A stretch of 64,000 nt of DNA. Source: Rusavskia elegans. Its lineage: Eukaryota > Ascomycota > Lecanoromycetes > Teloschistales > Teloschistaceae. Position numbers and translations under genes: made by a program. The stretch's first letter is position 1, and each line of letters opens with the position of its first letter. Under the pieces are notes generated by a model. It ran no database searches. It saw only the letters and a list, made by a program, of their open reading frames with translations, and was not told the DNA's origin. The stretch spans positions 248,001 to 312,000 of the forward strand of contig SAUG01000053.1 in the NCBI GenBank assembly GCA_011316305.1, written 5' to 3'. Of this stretch, positions 10,399 through 22,432 are shown in pieces.

Positions 10399-12163
10399 CT
10401 ACCTAAAAGGCGGCGCGGCCGCCCACACTAGCTTTAACTGATTCACGATCTTCTCCAGATGCCCGCCTGGGCCCCACCTCATCACATTGTCAACGGCTTC
10501 AAGAAACCCCGGCACTTCGCAATCAACTGCCATGTTACAACTCTTCCAAATTTTGTTGTTGTATATGCGGTCGCCGTCTTCTTCTGTCGTATAATGCGTC
10601 CAAAGCTCATGGATAGGTCCCTGTGTGCAGACGCTAAACACGATGTGCTGTCCTTTAGAATGACTGCTTGGCTTAGCCTTCTGAGCAAGATCATCTAGAC
10701 GATGCAAGATCTCAAGAGCGCAGGCCCCAGAGACGGCGGCTTGATTCTGTGCCTCGTAGATAGTCCTACCAGTTGCGTATGATTTGCCCTCGACTGGCAT
10801 AAACGGGAATCGGATTTGCACCTCTTGCTTAGTGGACCCCAAACAAAGCAACGGGTTGCCGCTATTTCGAGCGTCGGGTGCCGCTAAGGCTGTAAGAAGA
10901 TTCTTGGCGCTTTTCCTCGTAAGGTGTGGCGATCGGAGTGCATTGACTACAGCGTCATTACTAAGGCCGATCGAGATGTCTGGGCGAGGCGTCTTTACAT
11001 CCCATTGCGGTCGTTCAGGTCCGCGATCCTATTATGAGATTAGCAAGATTCAGATCAGGGTCGGAAAGAGTACCTTGTCTTGCGGGTCTATATCATCAGT
11101 GGCGGCAGCTCCCGAGGTATCCGGGGAGGGATAAGTCCCCTCTCCATGTTGTCGCTTGCTTGGCCGATCGAGGGAGTCTTCAGCCTCATCCTGTGGCGGA
11201 ATCAGGAAACCAAGGTTTATCATCGGACGGGGGATACGCGGTTTGAGGCTTGGTTCCCAATCTAACGATAAAGTGAGCATGAAATATGTTCGTAGGAATT
11301 GAGTATTAAGGCACCACACCTGCTTTTCTTGGAAGGAGGAGACTGTCGCTGTAGCCCAAAGCAGAAAGGGCTTGATGGAATAGTTCGATGCAATCATCTT
11401 CCCTGGCTGCTCCGCTCAGGACAGGGGCAAACTTGTTATGTAAGGTATGCGCAATGAGCGATAGCTCTTTTTTCCTCTCTTCTGAGACAGGGCGTTGAAT
11501 AATAGCGGCAATTCGGGTACTAACATCCTCTGGGGCAGGCAGAAATCGAAAGATTATATTCGCGCCCGCAAGAATTGAGAGGCGATAGTGAGCAGCCGTG
11601 TAGGAAGACTTCTGAGTGACCTGCGACGCAGTATCCTGGTCTCCCGTGCCTGTTGATGCAGTGGAACTATTCCCAATTCTAACTTTGGATGCTGACCTTT
11701 TACTCCCTCTGTTCCCATGGATGTTGTCGGATTCTGAACCCATCAGTTCAAGTATGTCCACGTGTCCTTCGCGCACCGTGTGTGTCTCCAAAGCTTTGGC
11801 GTTCAAGGGCTGTGATTTGTCGGATACACCCGATGCGCTGTTTCTTGCTCGCTTTGCGGGGTGCGCCTTCTCGGAGCAAAGCTGTTGTTCCTCTTCACTG
11901 TTACGCCGTCGTTTCCGTTGGCGAGTGCCAATTTGTTCTTCGCACCCGTTGGAGGGCTTTTGAAGGAGGCCGACGGAAGATGGAGTGTCCAGCAATCTGC
12001 CTCGCAATCTTGCACTCGCTCGACGCGGATTTTCGGACTTCTGCACGCGCTGGGAAGACTTCCGCCTGGGATATCTGGTGCGGGGAAAGGGTGGCGTGAG
12101 GGTGCCGTTTGCGCGCGAATCTTTGGATTTCGTCGAGGGCTCGGGTTTGCGCCTAGGAGTCAT
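10399..12163 (-). CDS. DUF7924-type fungal protein
   Basis: Three exons: 12163-11320, 11261-11074 and 11028-10399, all GT-AG, adding to 554 codons with stop. Residues 1 to ~190 are basic and Ser-rich with several KR-rich clusters (for example RQRKRRRNSEEE), fitting a nuclear protein. The C-terminal half shows the conserved pattern I associate with DUF7924: RPDISIGLSNDAV, then IRFPFMPVEGKSYATG, then a YEAQNQAAVSGACALEIL helix and a WTHY segment. The domain's function is not known; the GKS...NQAAVSG core is vaguely nuclease-like (restriction-endonuclease fold). The family is often expanded and variable between strains. Exon 1 alone ends in a stop shortly after the donor, so splicing is required. 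Confidence 0.7.
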
Positions 12164-13275
12164 GTTGGCTGAAGCAGAAGGGCCAGAAGGGAAGATTGAT
12201 GGGCCAAGAGGATAGGAACTTGGGTGGTTTTAAGGTGACGGGAGACCTACATAAGAAAGCTGGAGGGGGAGGCCAAAGCTCAGATGACTAAGCAGACCTC
12301 GCTTATGCCCATCCAAGGCAATGTTTCTACACGAATGATGGAAATACCCGTACACTAGGCACCTGATGCGAGCGGTGTAGGTTTCCTGCTCACGGATAAA
12401 GAGGGGTAATGCAAAGCCTGAGCTTGCCTTCTGGTCTCTAACTGCTTCTTTGCAACTTGGTAGGAGGTTTGTGTGCGGCCTTTGGGTGACCCGCGTGGCT
12501 TCTTGTGTGTTCTAACGATCGTAATCGAATCGACCGCTAACAGTAAGGACGAGTCAATGGGCAATAAAGAGGGGAAGCAACAGAGTTTGGTGGCTCCTTT
12601 ATCAGCGAAGTCTCCTCCCACCCCTTTCATCTAGCGTGACGGCATCTGCTGCAGCATCACGCGCCAGGATTCTAGTCGGGGTTAGGACTGCATGAGAGCG
12701 CGAAAATAGATGATTGTATGGGCGGCTAACTGCGATTTCAACTGGCAGGTTACTGCCTCCATTGCAATTCCAGTGGCTGTGAGACTTCCTACCCGAAGTC
12801 CTGGACTGTATGGTCAAGATTCCGACCGACAAATCCTTCCTACATGTCTATTCCTGGTATAATCACAAGCTTTCTCTGCTATTTTAACTCTATTCTCGCG
12901 CTCCTCAGTCTTGGTATCAGATATCCGCTACGGCCTTGATATCGAGGGCTTCGACAACGATCGCTGTTGAACTGATGGTGTGTATTACTACATTGCTGTC
13001 CTCGTCGATGTGTACTCTAGCGCCGGACAGTTCTCGAGACCACGTATGACAAGTTTAGAGTCAGGTAGTCGCTGGGGGCTGTGACAATACCTTGAGATAT
13101 TTGCAGTATGCATCAATAGTCTTATTTTCGTCTATGTCTTTAGTTTGTCGCTTCAAATACACTGTGGAGGAAGCAATAATGAAAGTAATAGGAACCTCAA
13201 CAGTAACCGAGGCTATTTATCTGATTGAACAAGGCGGAATCACGCTTAATCGGGATACCTCGTGTATTGCGAGTA
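12164..13275. other. Intergenic, left flank of the transposon island
   Basis: 1.1 kb of ordinary base composition up to the TA at 13274-13275 that abuts the island. Short frames on both strands (for example 12355-12630 and 12602-12832, minus) show no conserved content. The change to AT-rich sequence is abrupt just inside the inverted repeat. Confidence 0.4.
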
Positions 13276-13414
13276 CAGTCGTATTCAAAACCCTGAAGTT
13301 CCGGCAGAGGGCGGGGGACCTAAGGTCGATTTATTAGCGAACTATACTAAATTTAACTACAAATTCTAATCTAATTTCGATAGCTATAGAAATTATAATT
13401 TATATATCTAATTC
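13276..13414 (+). repeat. Left terminal inverted repeat of the outer element
   Basis: About 139 bp that matches the reverse complement of 26288-26426 with few differences. The outermost ~55 bp is GC-rich and still contains CA and TG, so it escaped RIP; the inner part is AT-rich. The flanking TA is at 13274-13275. Weaker similarity continues a little outside (CCTCGTGTATTGC against CCTTGTGCATTGC), so the true end could lie slightly further out. Confidence 0.85.
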
Positions 13415-14356
13415 GGCTATTTTAAAACTCGCGATAATATTTTATTCGTAATTTCTAGTAGAAGTCCTTATTATTATATCTCGTAGAAAAAAAGCCGCCT
13501 TTTTTCTTTCTAATAGCGATACTTCGCCGCTATTACTACCGCCGGCTTTAAGATATAAATATACTATTTTTCGAACTAATACTAAAATTTTTTCTATTTA
13601 AAAATTAAAGTTTATAGTCCGAAAACCTATTATATTATCGCCGAAGAAAAAAATCTATAGTAAAAAAAGCTCTAGTAAAAAAAAAGTCCGCGATAATAAA
13701 TAAACTTTTTATTTCGATTATAGTTAATTCCGCGGCGGAAAAAAAAAAAGAAACGGAAAAAAATAGAAAAAAAAATAGAAAAAAATCTACGTTTTTAAAT
13801 ATTAGATATATATAACTATTTAATAATTTAAATTTATTATTATTATATTAAAAGTTTAATCGACGAATATTATTATAATAATATTCTTTTTAATAATAAT
13901 TCTTCTATTTCTATACTATTAGTTAATTCTAAAAACTAGGTTTTTTATATTTAAACTTTTTAGAATAGAATTTCTCGAATAGTTATAGTAAAAAAATTAT
14001 AGAAAAAACTTTTATTACTATAAGCTTTACTATCGTTAGATTTAAATCTAAATTTAAAAGAAAAAAAAAAAGAAAAGCTATATAGCTATTTTATTATCTA
14101 GAGATATTAATTTAATAAAAAAAATTTAAATATAGATTAAATTAATATAATTTCTAATAGAAAAAATTATATCGATTTTAATAATTCCTTTATTTTAGCA
14201 AAGAATATTACGAGAAAGTACGCTATTATAAAAAGGATTAATTTATTCGATATAGTTTCGATTAATATAAAATTTAAATTTATATTTTAGAAATTATATT
14301 AAAAAACCTCTACTAAAATCGATTTAGATATTTTCGTTTTCGACCGTTAATAGAAG

Positions 14357-14768
14357 TATAACGTTCCTGTACGTCAAAGGACGTTACGTTCGAGCCTAGC
14401 TACAGCCGTAGGCGTAGTCCGAGCTATTAAATAATAAAGAAATTCTAGTATAGATTATTATAACTAATCTCGCGCAGCCGCGAAGATACGGTGACGATAT
14501 TACAAGGCGTTTATATTACGAAGGTAATTAATAGAAAATAGTAGAAACGTATTTAATAATTATATTAGTAACTAATAAAAGAAGCTATCTAATAGAAATA
14601 AAAGAGCGATATATATAATAAAAGTAACCGACGGTACCGATAGATAGTCGTCTACTAAAAGATTCTATTATAGATATCGTTTATAACGGCTATAGACGAC
14701 TATAGATAATTAGATTTATTTATCTAGTTTATTTTCTAGCGCGCCTTTATAGAATCGTAGACGTAATA
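14357..14768 (-). repeat. LTR of Gypsy copy A (3' LTR in coding sense)
   Basis: About 412 bp, aligning along its whole length with 23425-23828 and with both copy B LTRs. Ends correspond to TGTAACG...CGTAACA, here mutated to TATAACG...CGTAATA. Confidence 0.85.
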
Positions 14769-17700
14769 CGGCCTCCTTTATAACGCTTTTCTAAATTTCT
14801 TTAAAGTTTTTTAAATTCTTTTAAAATATTTCCTCGATTTCTAAATATTATTTCTATCGGAAAATCCTTTCTATTTAACTAAAAATTTATCTATCTATTT
14901 CTTTTCCTCTATAATTTTTTTAATCTCGTATTTCTCTCTTTTCTAATAGTACTAGTTTTTTACTAACGGTATTTTATTAGATATTTTTTTAAGAAATTCT
15001 ATATAGAATTTTAAAAAAATTCCTATTATCGGAAATCTAAAGTATACCGTTATTTTTTTAATTTTCTAAATTTTAAAGGCTTCTATATATAGCCGATCCA
15101 ATTTTTTATCTATAAAATTTTTTATTAAAAAAAATATCCTATCTCTTTTTTTAATATTATAATTTCTTTTTAATTTATCTACTTTTTATTTTACTCTTTT
15201 TTTAGCTTTTTAAATTTTAATTTTAACTTTATTTTAATTTTCTTTTATTTTATTAATAAATACTTGCGCTACTAGATTATTTATTCTATTTACTATTTTT
15301 TACTTTAGTTTCCTATCGTATAAAAGCTCGTTTGGAATTATTTTAATATCTTTATTATAAAACGAGTTAATTACTATCTAGGCGATTAGTAGAAATTAGA
15401 TTTGATATTTCCCTTTTTCTAAATAGTATATTTATAAATATAATTCTAATATTTGATTTATCTTTTCTATTTATCTATCGGTTTGTAGATAGAATAATAT
15501 AGATATTACTGATTTAGTTCTAACTATTTTCGTTAATTCTTTTATAAAATTAGAAATAAAAAGTTTATCTCGATCCGATATAATTTTTTCTATAATATTG
15601 TTTTTATAAAAAACCGTTTTTAGTAGTAAAAATATTAACTGTTCTATTATTATTACTATTTTATATAGTATAAATCTTATAGATTTTATAAATCTATCTA
15701 TAATTATTATTATTATATCGTATAATATTTATATATAATAGTTGATTGATTCCGAAAATCCTATAATAAAATTTATAGAAATCTATTAATAAAGTTTTTC
15801 CGGCGTTTATATAAGAGAGAATTTACTAATAAATCTTTATTTACTTTTTTTAAATATCGAATATTTAGAGCAGTTTTTAATATATTCTTTAATATATTTT
15901 TTAAATACTAGTATATTAGTTTTTTTTTAATCCGTTTTAGAATTTTAGTTATTTTTTAATATCCGGCTATTCTAGAATTATATACCTGCCGAATAATATC
16001 GGTTATTTTTTCTAATATTTTCGTTTTTTCTAGAACTTTTCTATTCTTTTTTAATAGTAATCTATTTATTTTTTTCTATAGTTTTATAGTCTGCTTTTCG
16101 ATTTAAGGTATTAACTATCGTATCATCTATATCTTTAATATATTATATTTCGAAATTATAATAGATAAATTTTTTTAACTATTTTATATATTTTTAGAGA
16201 AATTCTTTATCGATTAAAAACGATAGAAGATTTTTATAGTCCGTATAAATTATTATTTTTTTCGATATTTCGATTATATATATTTTCTAATATATAAAAT
16301 TTATAATAATTACTAATATTTTTTAATTTATTATAATATAGTTAACTTCGGCTGGTATAAATTTCCTCGAGTAATATTCTAGCGGTTTACCCTTTTATAT
16401 TATATATAAATCTAAGATTTTATTCGATATAGTATAATCTATTCTTTTAGATTAAAAATATCTAAAGTTTTTTTATTCGCGAAGTTTTATTTAAATTTTT
16501 TAAATACTTCGTTTTCTATCCGTATCTACTAGAAAATTTTATTATTTCGGAAGAAATCTATTAAAGGAATAGTTTTCTTTATATATCCTTCATTTTATAT
16601 TTTAATAGAATTTTATAAAATCTAAAAAACTTTAAATATTCTTTTTATTTTTTAAAACAGGCTATTCTTTAATTATTTAAAGTTTATTTATTTCTATAGT
16701 AATATTCTTTGGTTTAATTATATATTCTAGAAATATAACTTCTTTTTTAAAAAATTTCGATTTCTTTTTTTTAATTTTAAAATTATATTCTCTAAACTTT
16801 TATAATATTTTTTAAATATATTAACTATATTCTTCTTTTATTTCGAAAAATATTAGTACGTTATCTATATAGACTATAATAAAAATATCTAAATAGTCGT
16901 ATAATATTTTATTAACTGCTTTTTATAAAGTCGCGGGAACGTTTATTAATCTAAAAAATATATCAGCGAATCCTAAAATGGATTTTCAAATTACCTTAAA
17001 GGTAAGTATCCGTTCTTGAACAATACGTCGATATAAAGTTATCTGGTACGTTTATTTAATTTAAAATTTATATAAAGTAAAAATCTAGTTAATAATAATA
17101 GTAAATCGATTTTAAATTAATCGATAGTTAGATTTTACTAGAAGTTTTATAAAAAAGTACCGTTTGATATTATAATTAATTTATTTAAACTATTTATTAA
17201 CAGAAAATTAATAGTTTATCGTTTAAAAAAAAGAGTTAATTAGTAATCTACTCGTTGTTAGTTAGAAGTTAACTAGAAGTTCGAATATTAATTTTCTAAA
17301 AAACAATATTTAAATAATCGATTTTCGCGTAATTAATTAAATATTTAGCAGTACTAGTCTAGTTTAGATAGATAGAATAATTCTATATCTCGTGACTCTA
17401 TAAATTTTATCTAATAAAATTCAGATTACTAATTCTAGAATAATTACTAAACAGTTCAGAGTTCGAATCCCGCGAAAACCTCTTTTTTGGAAATTTTCAT
17501 CCGATTTTTACGCCTTCTATAGGGTATCTAGAGTACTAAAATCGACGAATTAGGCTAGATAATTACGTGATCTATAGTCTCGCTTATTTTTAGGCCTATT
17601 TTAATATTAAAGTTAATAGAGAAACTCGCTGTTAACTAGATATTGAATCGATGTTAAAAATTAAATTCGTTATTAACGAGTAATCTATAGATTAGTTAAT

Positions 17701-17944
17701 TACTAGTAAACTACTAGTTACGAAAAAGATCTAGTTTTAACTAAACTTAAAGTTTATATATAACTCCCAATTACGTAATACAGCGAGCTAACTTTTAATT
17801 CGTTTTAATTAATTACCAAAGGAACGACTGCGAGGAATTCTCGATAACAAGGAGTTTTTAACCAATCAGATATTAATTAGTTATTAATCTCTTGTTTAGA
17901 AACAGCTACTTGCCCCTAAGATAGATCGGCTGACAGCCATCTCA

Positions 17945-17982
17945 ATCCAAATAATCCAATAATCCAAATAATCCAAAAATCT
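17945..17982. repeat. Short tandem repeat AATCCAAAT-type
   Basis: Four imperfect 8-9 bp units of AATCCAAAT in a row. CA dinucleotides are intact, unlike most of the island. Confidence 0.6.
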
Positions 17983-18148
17983 AAAAAGTAGATTTTCGAT
18001 AAATTGGAACTCTAATAGTATCTATAGTACGTATATCTACTTAGTAAACAGTCTAAAATAGAATCTATATATAAGCTAAAAATAAATCTATATAATTTTA
18101 CTCGGAAATAAAGTTTAGCGGCCGCCGCTAAAAGCGGGAATAACGGAG

Positions 18149-18556
18149 TGTAACGTCCCTGTGTATTAGAGGGCGTTACGCTCGAGCCTAGCTACAGCCG
18201 TGGGCGTAGTCCGAGCTACTAAATAGTAAGGGAGTCCTAGTATAGGTTATCGTAACTAATCTTATATAGCCGCAGAGGTACGGTTACGATATTACGAGAT
18301 ATCTTTATTATAAAGTAATTAAAAAGAGAATAGTAGAAACGTATTTAATAATTATATTAACGACTAACGAGAGAAGCTATTTATAGGAATAATAAGCGAT
18401 ATATATATTAAGAGTAGCCGTAAGGGCCGATAGTAGCTATACGCTAAAAATCCTACTAAAAGCAGTAGCTATAGCGGCTATAGATAGCTATAGATAATTA
18501 GGCTCGTTTATCTAGCTAATTCTTTAGGGAACCTTTATAGAATTATAGATATAATA
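18149..18556 (-). repeat. LTR of Gypsy copy B (3' LTR in coding sense)
   Basis: 408 bp, starting TGTAACG and ending ATAATA (from an ancestral GTAACA). Same length as its partner and clearly related to the copy A LTRs. Confidence 0.88.
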
Positions 18557-21500
18557 CGGCCCCCTCTATATCGCCTTCCTAAATCTTTTTAAGGCGTTTT
18601 AAATATTTTTAAGGTATTTCCTAAGTTCCTACGTATTTTCTTCGTCTAGGAACCCTTTCTACTTTACTAGGAATTCGTCTATTTCTTTTTTTTTATCGAT
18701 AATTTTTTTTACCTCGTATTCCTCCCTTTTCTAGTAGTACTAATTTTTAGTAAAAGGAACTTGCTCCGGTGCTCTTTTAAATAGGCTAATATAAAACTTT
18801 AAAAAGATTCCTATTAATAGAAGTTTTAGATACGCTATTATTCCTTTAACTTTTTAGACCTCGAAAGCTCCTATATATAGCTTATCTAGTTTTCTATCCG
18901 TTAAGTTTTTTATCGAAAGTAAAACCTTATCTCCTTTTTTAATTTCGGAATACTTTCTCGATTTATTTATTTTCTCCTTAATTTTTTCTTTCGCTTTCTA
19001 GATTCTTTTCTTCGCTTTATCCTAATTATTCTTTATTTTATCTATAAATAATTATACTGTAGGGTTTTTTATTATAGTATAAATTTCCTTTCTAATAGCC
19101 TTTCTATATAATAACTCGTCGGGGGTTATTTAGATATCTTTATTATATAACGAGTTAATTACTATTTAGGCTATCGGGAGTATTTATATCTAATCTTTTC
19201 CTTTATCTAAATAGTAGATCCTAAAATATATTTCTAGTATTTAGTTTATTCTTTCGGTCTATCCGTCCGTTTACGGGTAGAACGATATCGATATTACTTA
19301 TTCCGTCCCTACTACTTTAGTTAGTCCCTTTATAAAGTTAGAAACGAAGAGTTTATTTCTATCGGAAATAATTTTTTCCGCGATTCTATTTTTATAGAAA
19401 ACTATTTTTAAAAGTATAAAAGCGAGCTATTCCGCTATTATTATTATTTTATAAAGAATAAACCTTATATATTTTATAAGTCTATCTACGATCGTTATTA
19501 TTATATCGTATAATATTTATATATAGGGATCTATTAATTCCGGTATTTCTATTACGAAATCTAATATAATTTATTAATACGGTATATCCGGCGTTTATAT
19601 TAGTTATAACTTCCCGATTGGTTTCTAATAGCTCTTTTTTACTATAGCGTATTCCGGATAGTTTTTAATAAATTCTTTAATATATTTCTTTAAAACTGGA
19701 ATATTCGTTATCTCTTAAATTCTTCGAAGGGTTTTTATAATTCTTTAATATCCTGCGGTCTTAGGTTCGTATATTTATCTAATAATTTTATTAACTTCTT
19801 CTAAAATTTCTACTCTTTCTAATATATTCCCTACTTTTTTTAGGAATAGTCTTAATATCTTTTCGGCAGCTTCGTAATCTACTTTTCTGCTTAAGGTATC
19901 TGCGACTGTATTATCTATTCCTTTAATATATTATATTTTAAAGTTATAATAGGTAATTTCTTCGGTTTATTTTATTTACTTCTAGTTTAGTTCTTTATCT
20001 ACTAAAAGTAATAAAAGATTTTTATAATCTATAAAAACGATTACTCTTTTTTTTATTCTATTTATATATATTTTCTAATATACGAGACTTACTACGATTA
20101 CTAATATTTCTTTATCTATTATTATATAGTTAACCTCTACCGGTATTAACTTTCTTAAATAATATTCTAAAGATTTTCTATTTTATAATATATACGATCC
20201 GATCGCGTAGTCGGAGGCGTCTATATAGAAAATAACTTATTCGTTAGAATTATAAATTCCTAACGTATCTTCTATTACGAAGCTCTGCTTAAGCCTTTTA
20301 AATACCTTATTCTGGACTTAAGTCTACTAGAATAGCGTATTATTTCGTAATAGATCTATTAGAAGAACCGTTTTCTTTATATATCCCCCTATTATATTCT
20401 AATAGAATCCTATAAATTCTAGAAAATATTAGATATCCTTCTTATTCTTAGGTATCGGCTATTCTTTTATTACTAAAAGTTTATTTACTTCTATTATAAT
20501 ACTTCCAGACCTAATTATATATCCTAAAAATATAATTTCTTTCTTAAAAAATTCCGATTTCTCCTTTTTAATTCTAAAATTATATTCGCGGAATCTCTAG
20601 AGTACTATATTTATATATTATTTATATTCTTTTCTCGTTTCCGAGAATATTAATACGTTATCTATATAGACTATAATAAAAATATTAAGATAGTTATATA
20701 ATACCTTATTAATAGCGTGTTATAGGGTCGCCGGTACGTTTATTAACCCGAAGGGTATAACCAAGTATTCGAATAGTCTATATTTTATTCTAAACGCTGT
20801 TTTCTATTTGTCGCCTTCTTTAATTCTAAAAAGGTTAAATATATCCTTAAAGTCGAGTTTTATAAAGAATTTAGCCTTTTTAATCTTGCTCTTAAAATTA
20901 GTAAAAAGCGGGAGAGGGTACTTATCCTTTTAGGTTACTACGTTAAATTTTCTAAAGTCGATATAAAGTCGGAGGTTACCGTTCTTTTTCGGGATAAATA
21001 TTACTAGTTATCCCGTCCTTAATTTAGAGTATCGTATATATCTTCTTTTAAGATTATAGTTAATATATTGTCGTAATACTATTAACTAATTATTATTTAA
21101 TCTATAGATTAGCCTAGCTTTTAGCTTTTCCGGGTCTATTATAATAATTTTATAGTCTTTCTTAATATAAGCCGGTAAGGGTAGCCTTTCTTCCGGTTCC
21201 TTTAATATATTCTGGAATTTTTTAAAAAGTTATAAAATTTCGTTTATAGCAGCTAATTCCTTTTTAGTCTACTATTTTTAAATAAAGGTACTATATATCT
21301 TCTATATCTCGGCCAGCCTTTTAGATATACTAAGAAGATAGTTTCCTATTTTTACCTATATCGTATTCTAAACGATTTCTGGATTCTATAATATAAGCTA
21401 TAAAATACCTAAATATATATCCTTTTACGTTTTTATAATATTAAAAATAATTTTTTTTTTATAACTATTACTTCTTATCTATAGGGGTTTAGTTTAATAT

Positions 21501-21706
21501 TTAACTTTTAAGAACCCTGTTTTATTAATTATTTCTATAAGGTATAGTTCCGTTTTCCTAGTTAAAGGGACGTTAAACCTCCTTATATATTCTTCTAATA
21601 TAATATTCTAAGTTGCTCCTAAATTAACTAAAGTCTCTACAGGTCGTTTAAATAACGTTAGTTAGATAAAAATCCGATTTTTATTTATTTTCCGGAGTTA
21701 TTAAAG

Positions 21707-22114
21707 TATAACGTCCCTATATATTAGAGGGCGTTACGCTCGAGCCTAGCTATAGCTATAGGCGTAGTCCGAGCTACTAAATAGTAAAGGAGTCCTAGTA
21801 TAGGTTATCGTAACTAATCCTATATAGCCGCAGAAGTACGGTTACGATATTACAAGGTATCTTCGTTATAAGATAATTAAGAAGAGAATAGTAGAGACGT
21901 ATTTAATAATTATATTAATAACTAATAAAAGAAGCTATCTATAGGAGTAATAAGTAATATATATATTAAAAGTAGCCGTAAAGGCCGATAGTAGCTATAC
22001 GCTAAGAGCCCTACTAAAAGCAGCGGCTATAGCGGTTATAGACGGCTATAGATAATTAGGCTCGCTTATCTGGCTAATCCTCTAGGGAACCTCTGTGGAA
22101 TCGTAGACGTAATA
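21707..22114 (-). repeat. LTR of Gypsy copy B (5' LTR in coding sense)
   Basis: 408 bp, starting TATAACG (TG changed to TA) and ending GTAATA, followed directly by the target duplication CGGAG. Confidence 0.88.
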
Positions 22115-22291
22115 CGGAGGTCGAATATCTATTTAATAAACTACGCTATACCTAATCTAGTTAGATTCTAGTAAAGAAATCTAATATTTTCGATCTAAAC
22201 GAAGCTGGCCTAGCGTTATATATAGGCGTATATAGGCCTACTAACTACTAATAAAGATTTAAACGAGTTTAAAATCGAATTTCTAAATCTT

Positions 22292-22432
22292 TTTAGCCGT
22301 CTTAGCCGCTTAGCTATTTTAGCCGTCTTAGCCGCGCAGCTACGCAGCTTCGGGTATACCCGAGACCGGCTGACAAGCCGTTTATAAGCCGCTCTTAGCC
22401 GTACCGGCTAAGAACCGGCTGAGACGGCTAAA
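22292..22432. repeat. Subterminal inverted-repeat cluster with central palindrome
   Basis: Two direct copies of TTTAGCCGTCTTAGCCG (22292-22308 and 22318-22334) face an inverted copy CGGCTGAGACGGCTAAA (22416-22432, one mismatch). Between them is the perfect palindrome CGGGTATACCCG (22351-22362). The stretch could form a large hairpin and is typical of DNA-transposon subterminal binding sites. It is GC-rich inside an AT-rich island, so it escaped most RIP. Confidence 0.7.

Larger units (their letters stand above)
18149..22114 (-). mobile_element. Ty3/Gypsy LTR retrotransposon copy B, gag-less, RIP-mutated
   Basis: A complete 3966-bp copy: two LTRs of 408 bp each (18149-18556 and 21707-22114) and a perfect 5-bp target duplication CGGAG (18144-18148 and 22115-22119). 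Coding is on the minus strand. Reading from the right LTR, a degraded aspartic protease begins within ~60-100 nt: a LVxLGAT-like active-site relic, then EEY..RFNVPLTRKTE. It is followed by the start of reverse transcriptase (KLKAR.IYRLNN), a YIDNVL-like YxDD relic near 20.66 kb, then RNase H and integrase remnants. A polypurine tract (AGAGGGGG) adjoins the left LTR. There is no space for gag. Stops in all frames make it dead. Confidence 0.88.

Noticed and set aside
13092..13337. 81-codon plus-strand frame ending in FRQRAGDLRSIY
   Set aside because: Its end reads into the inverted repeat, and a mirror frame exists at the other border; it is not a gene.
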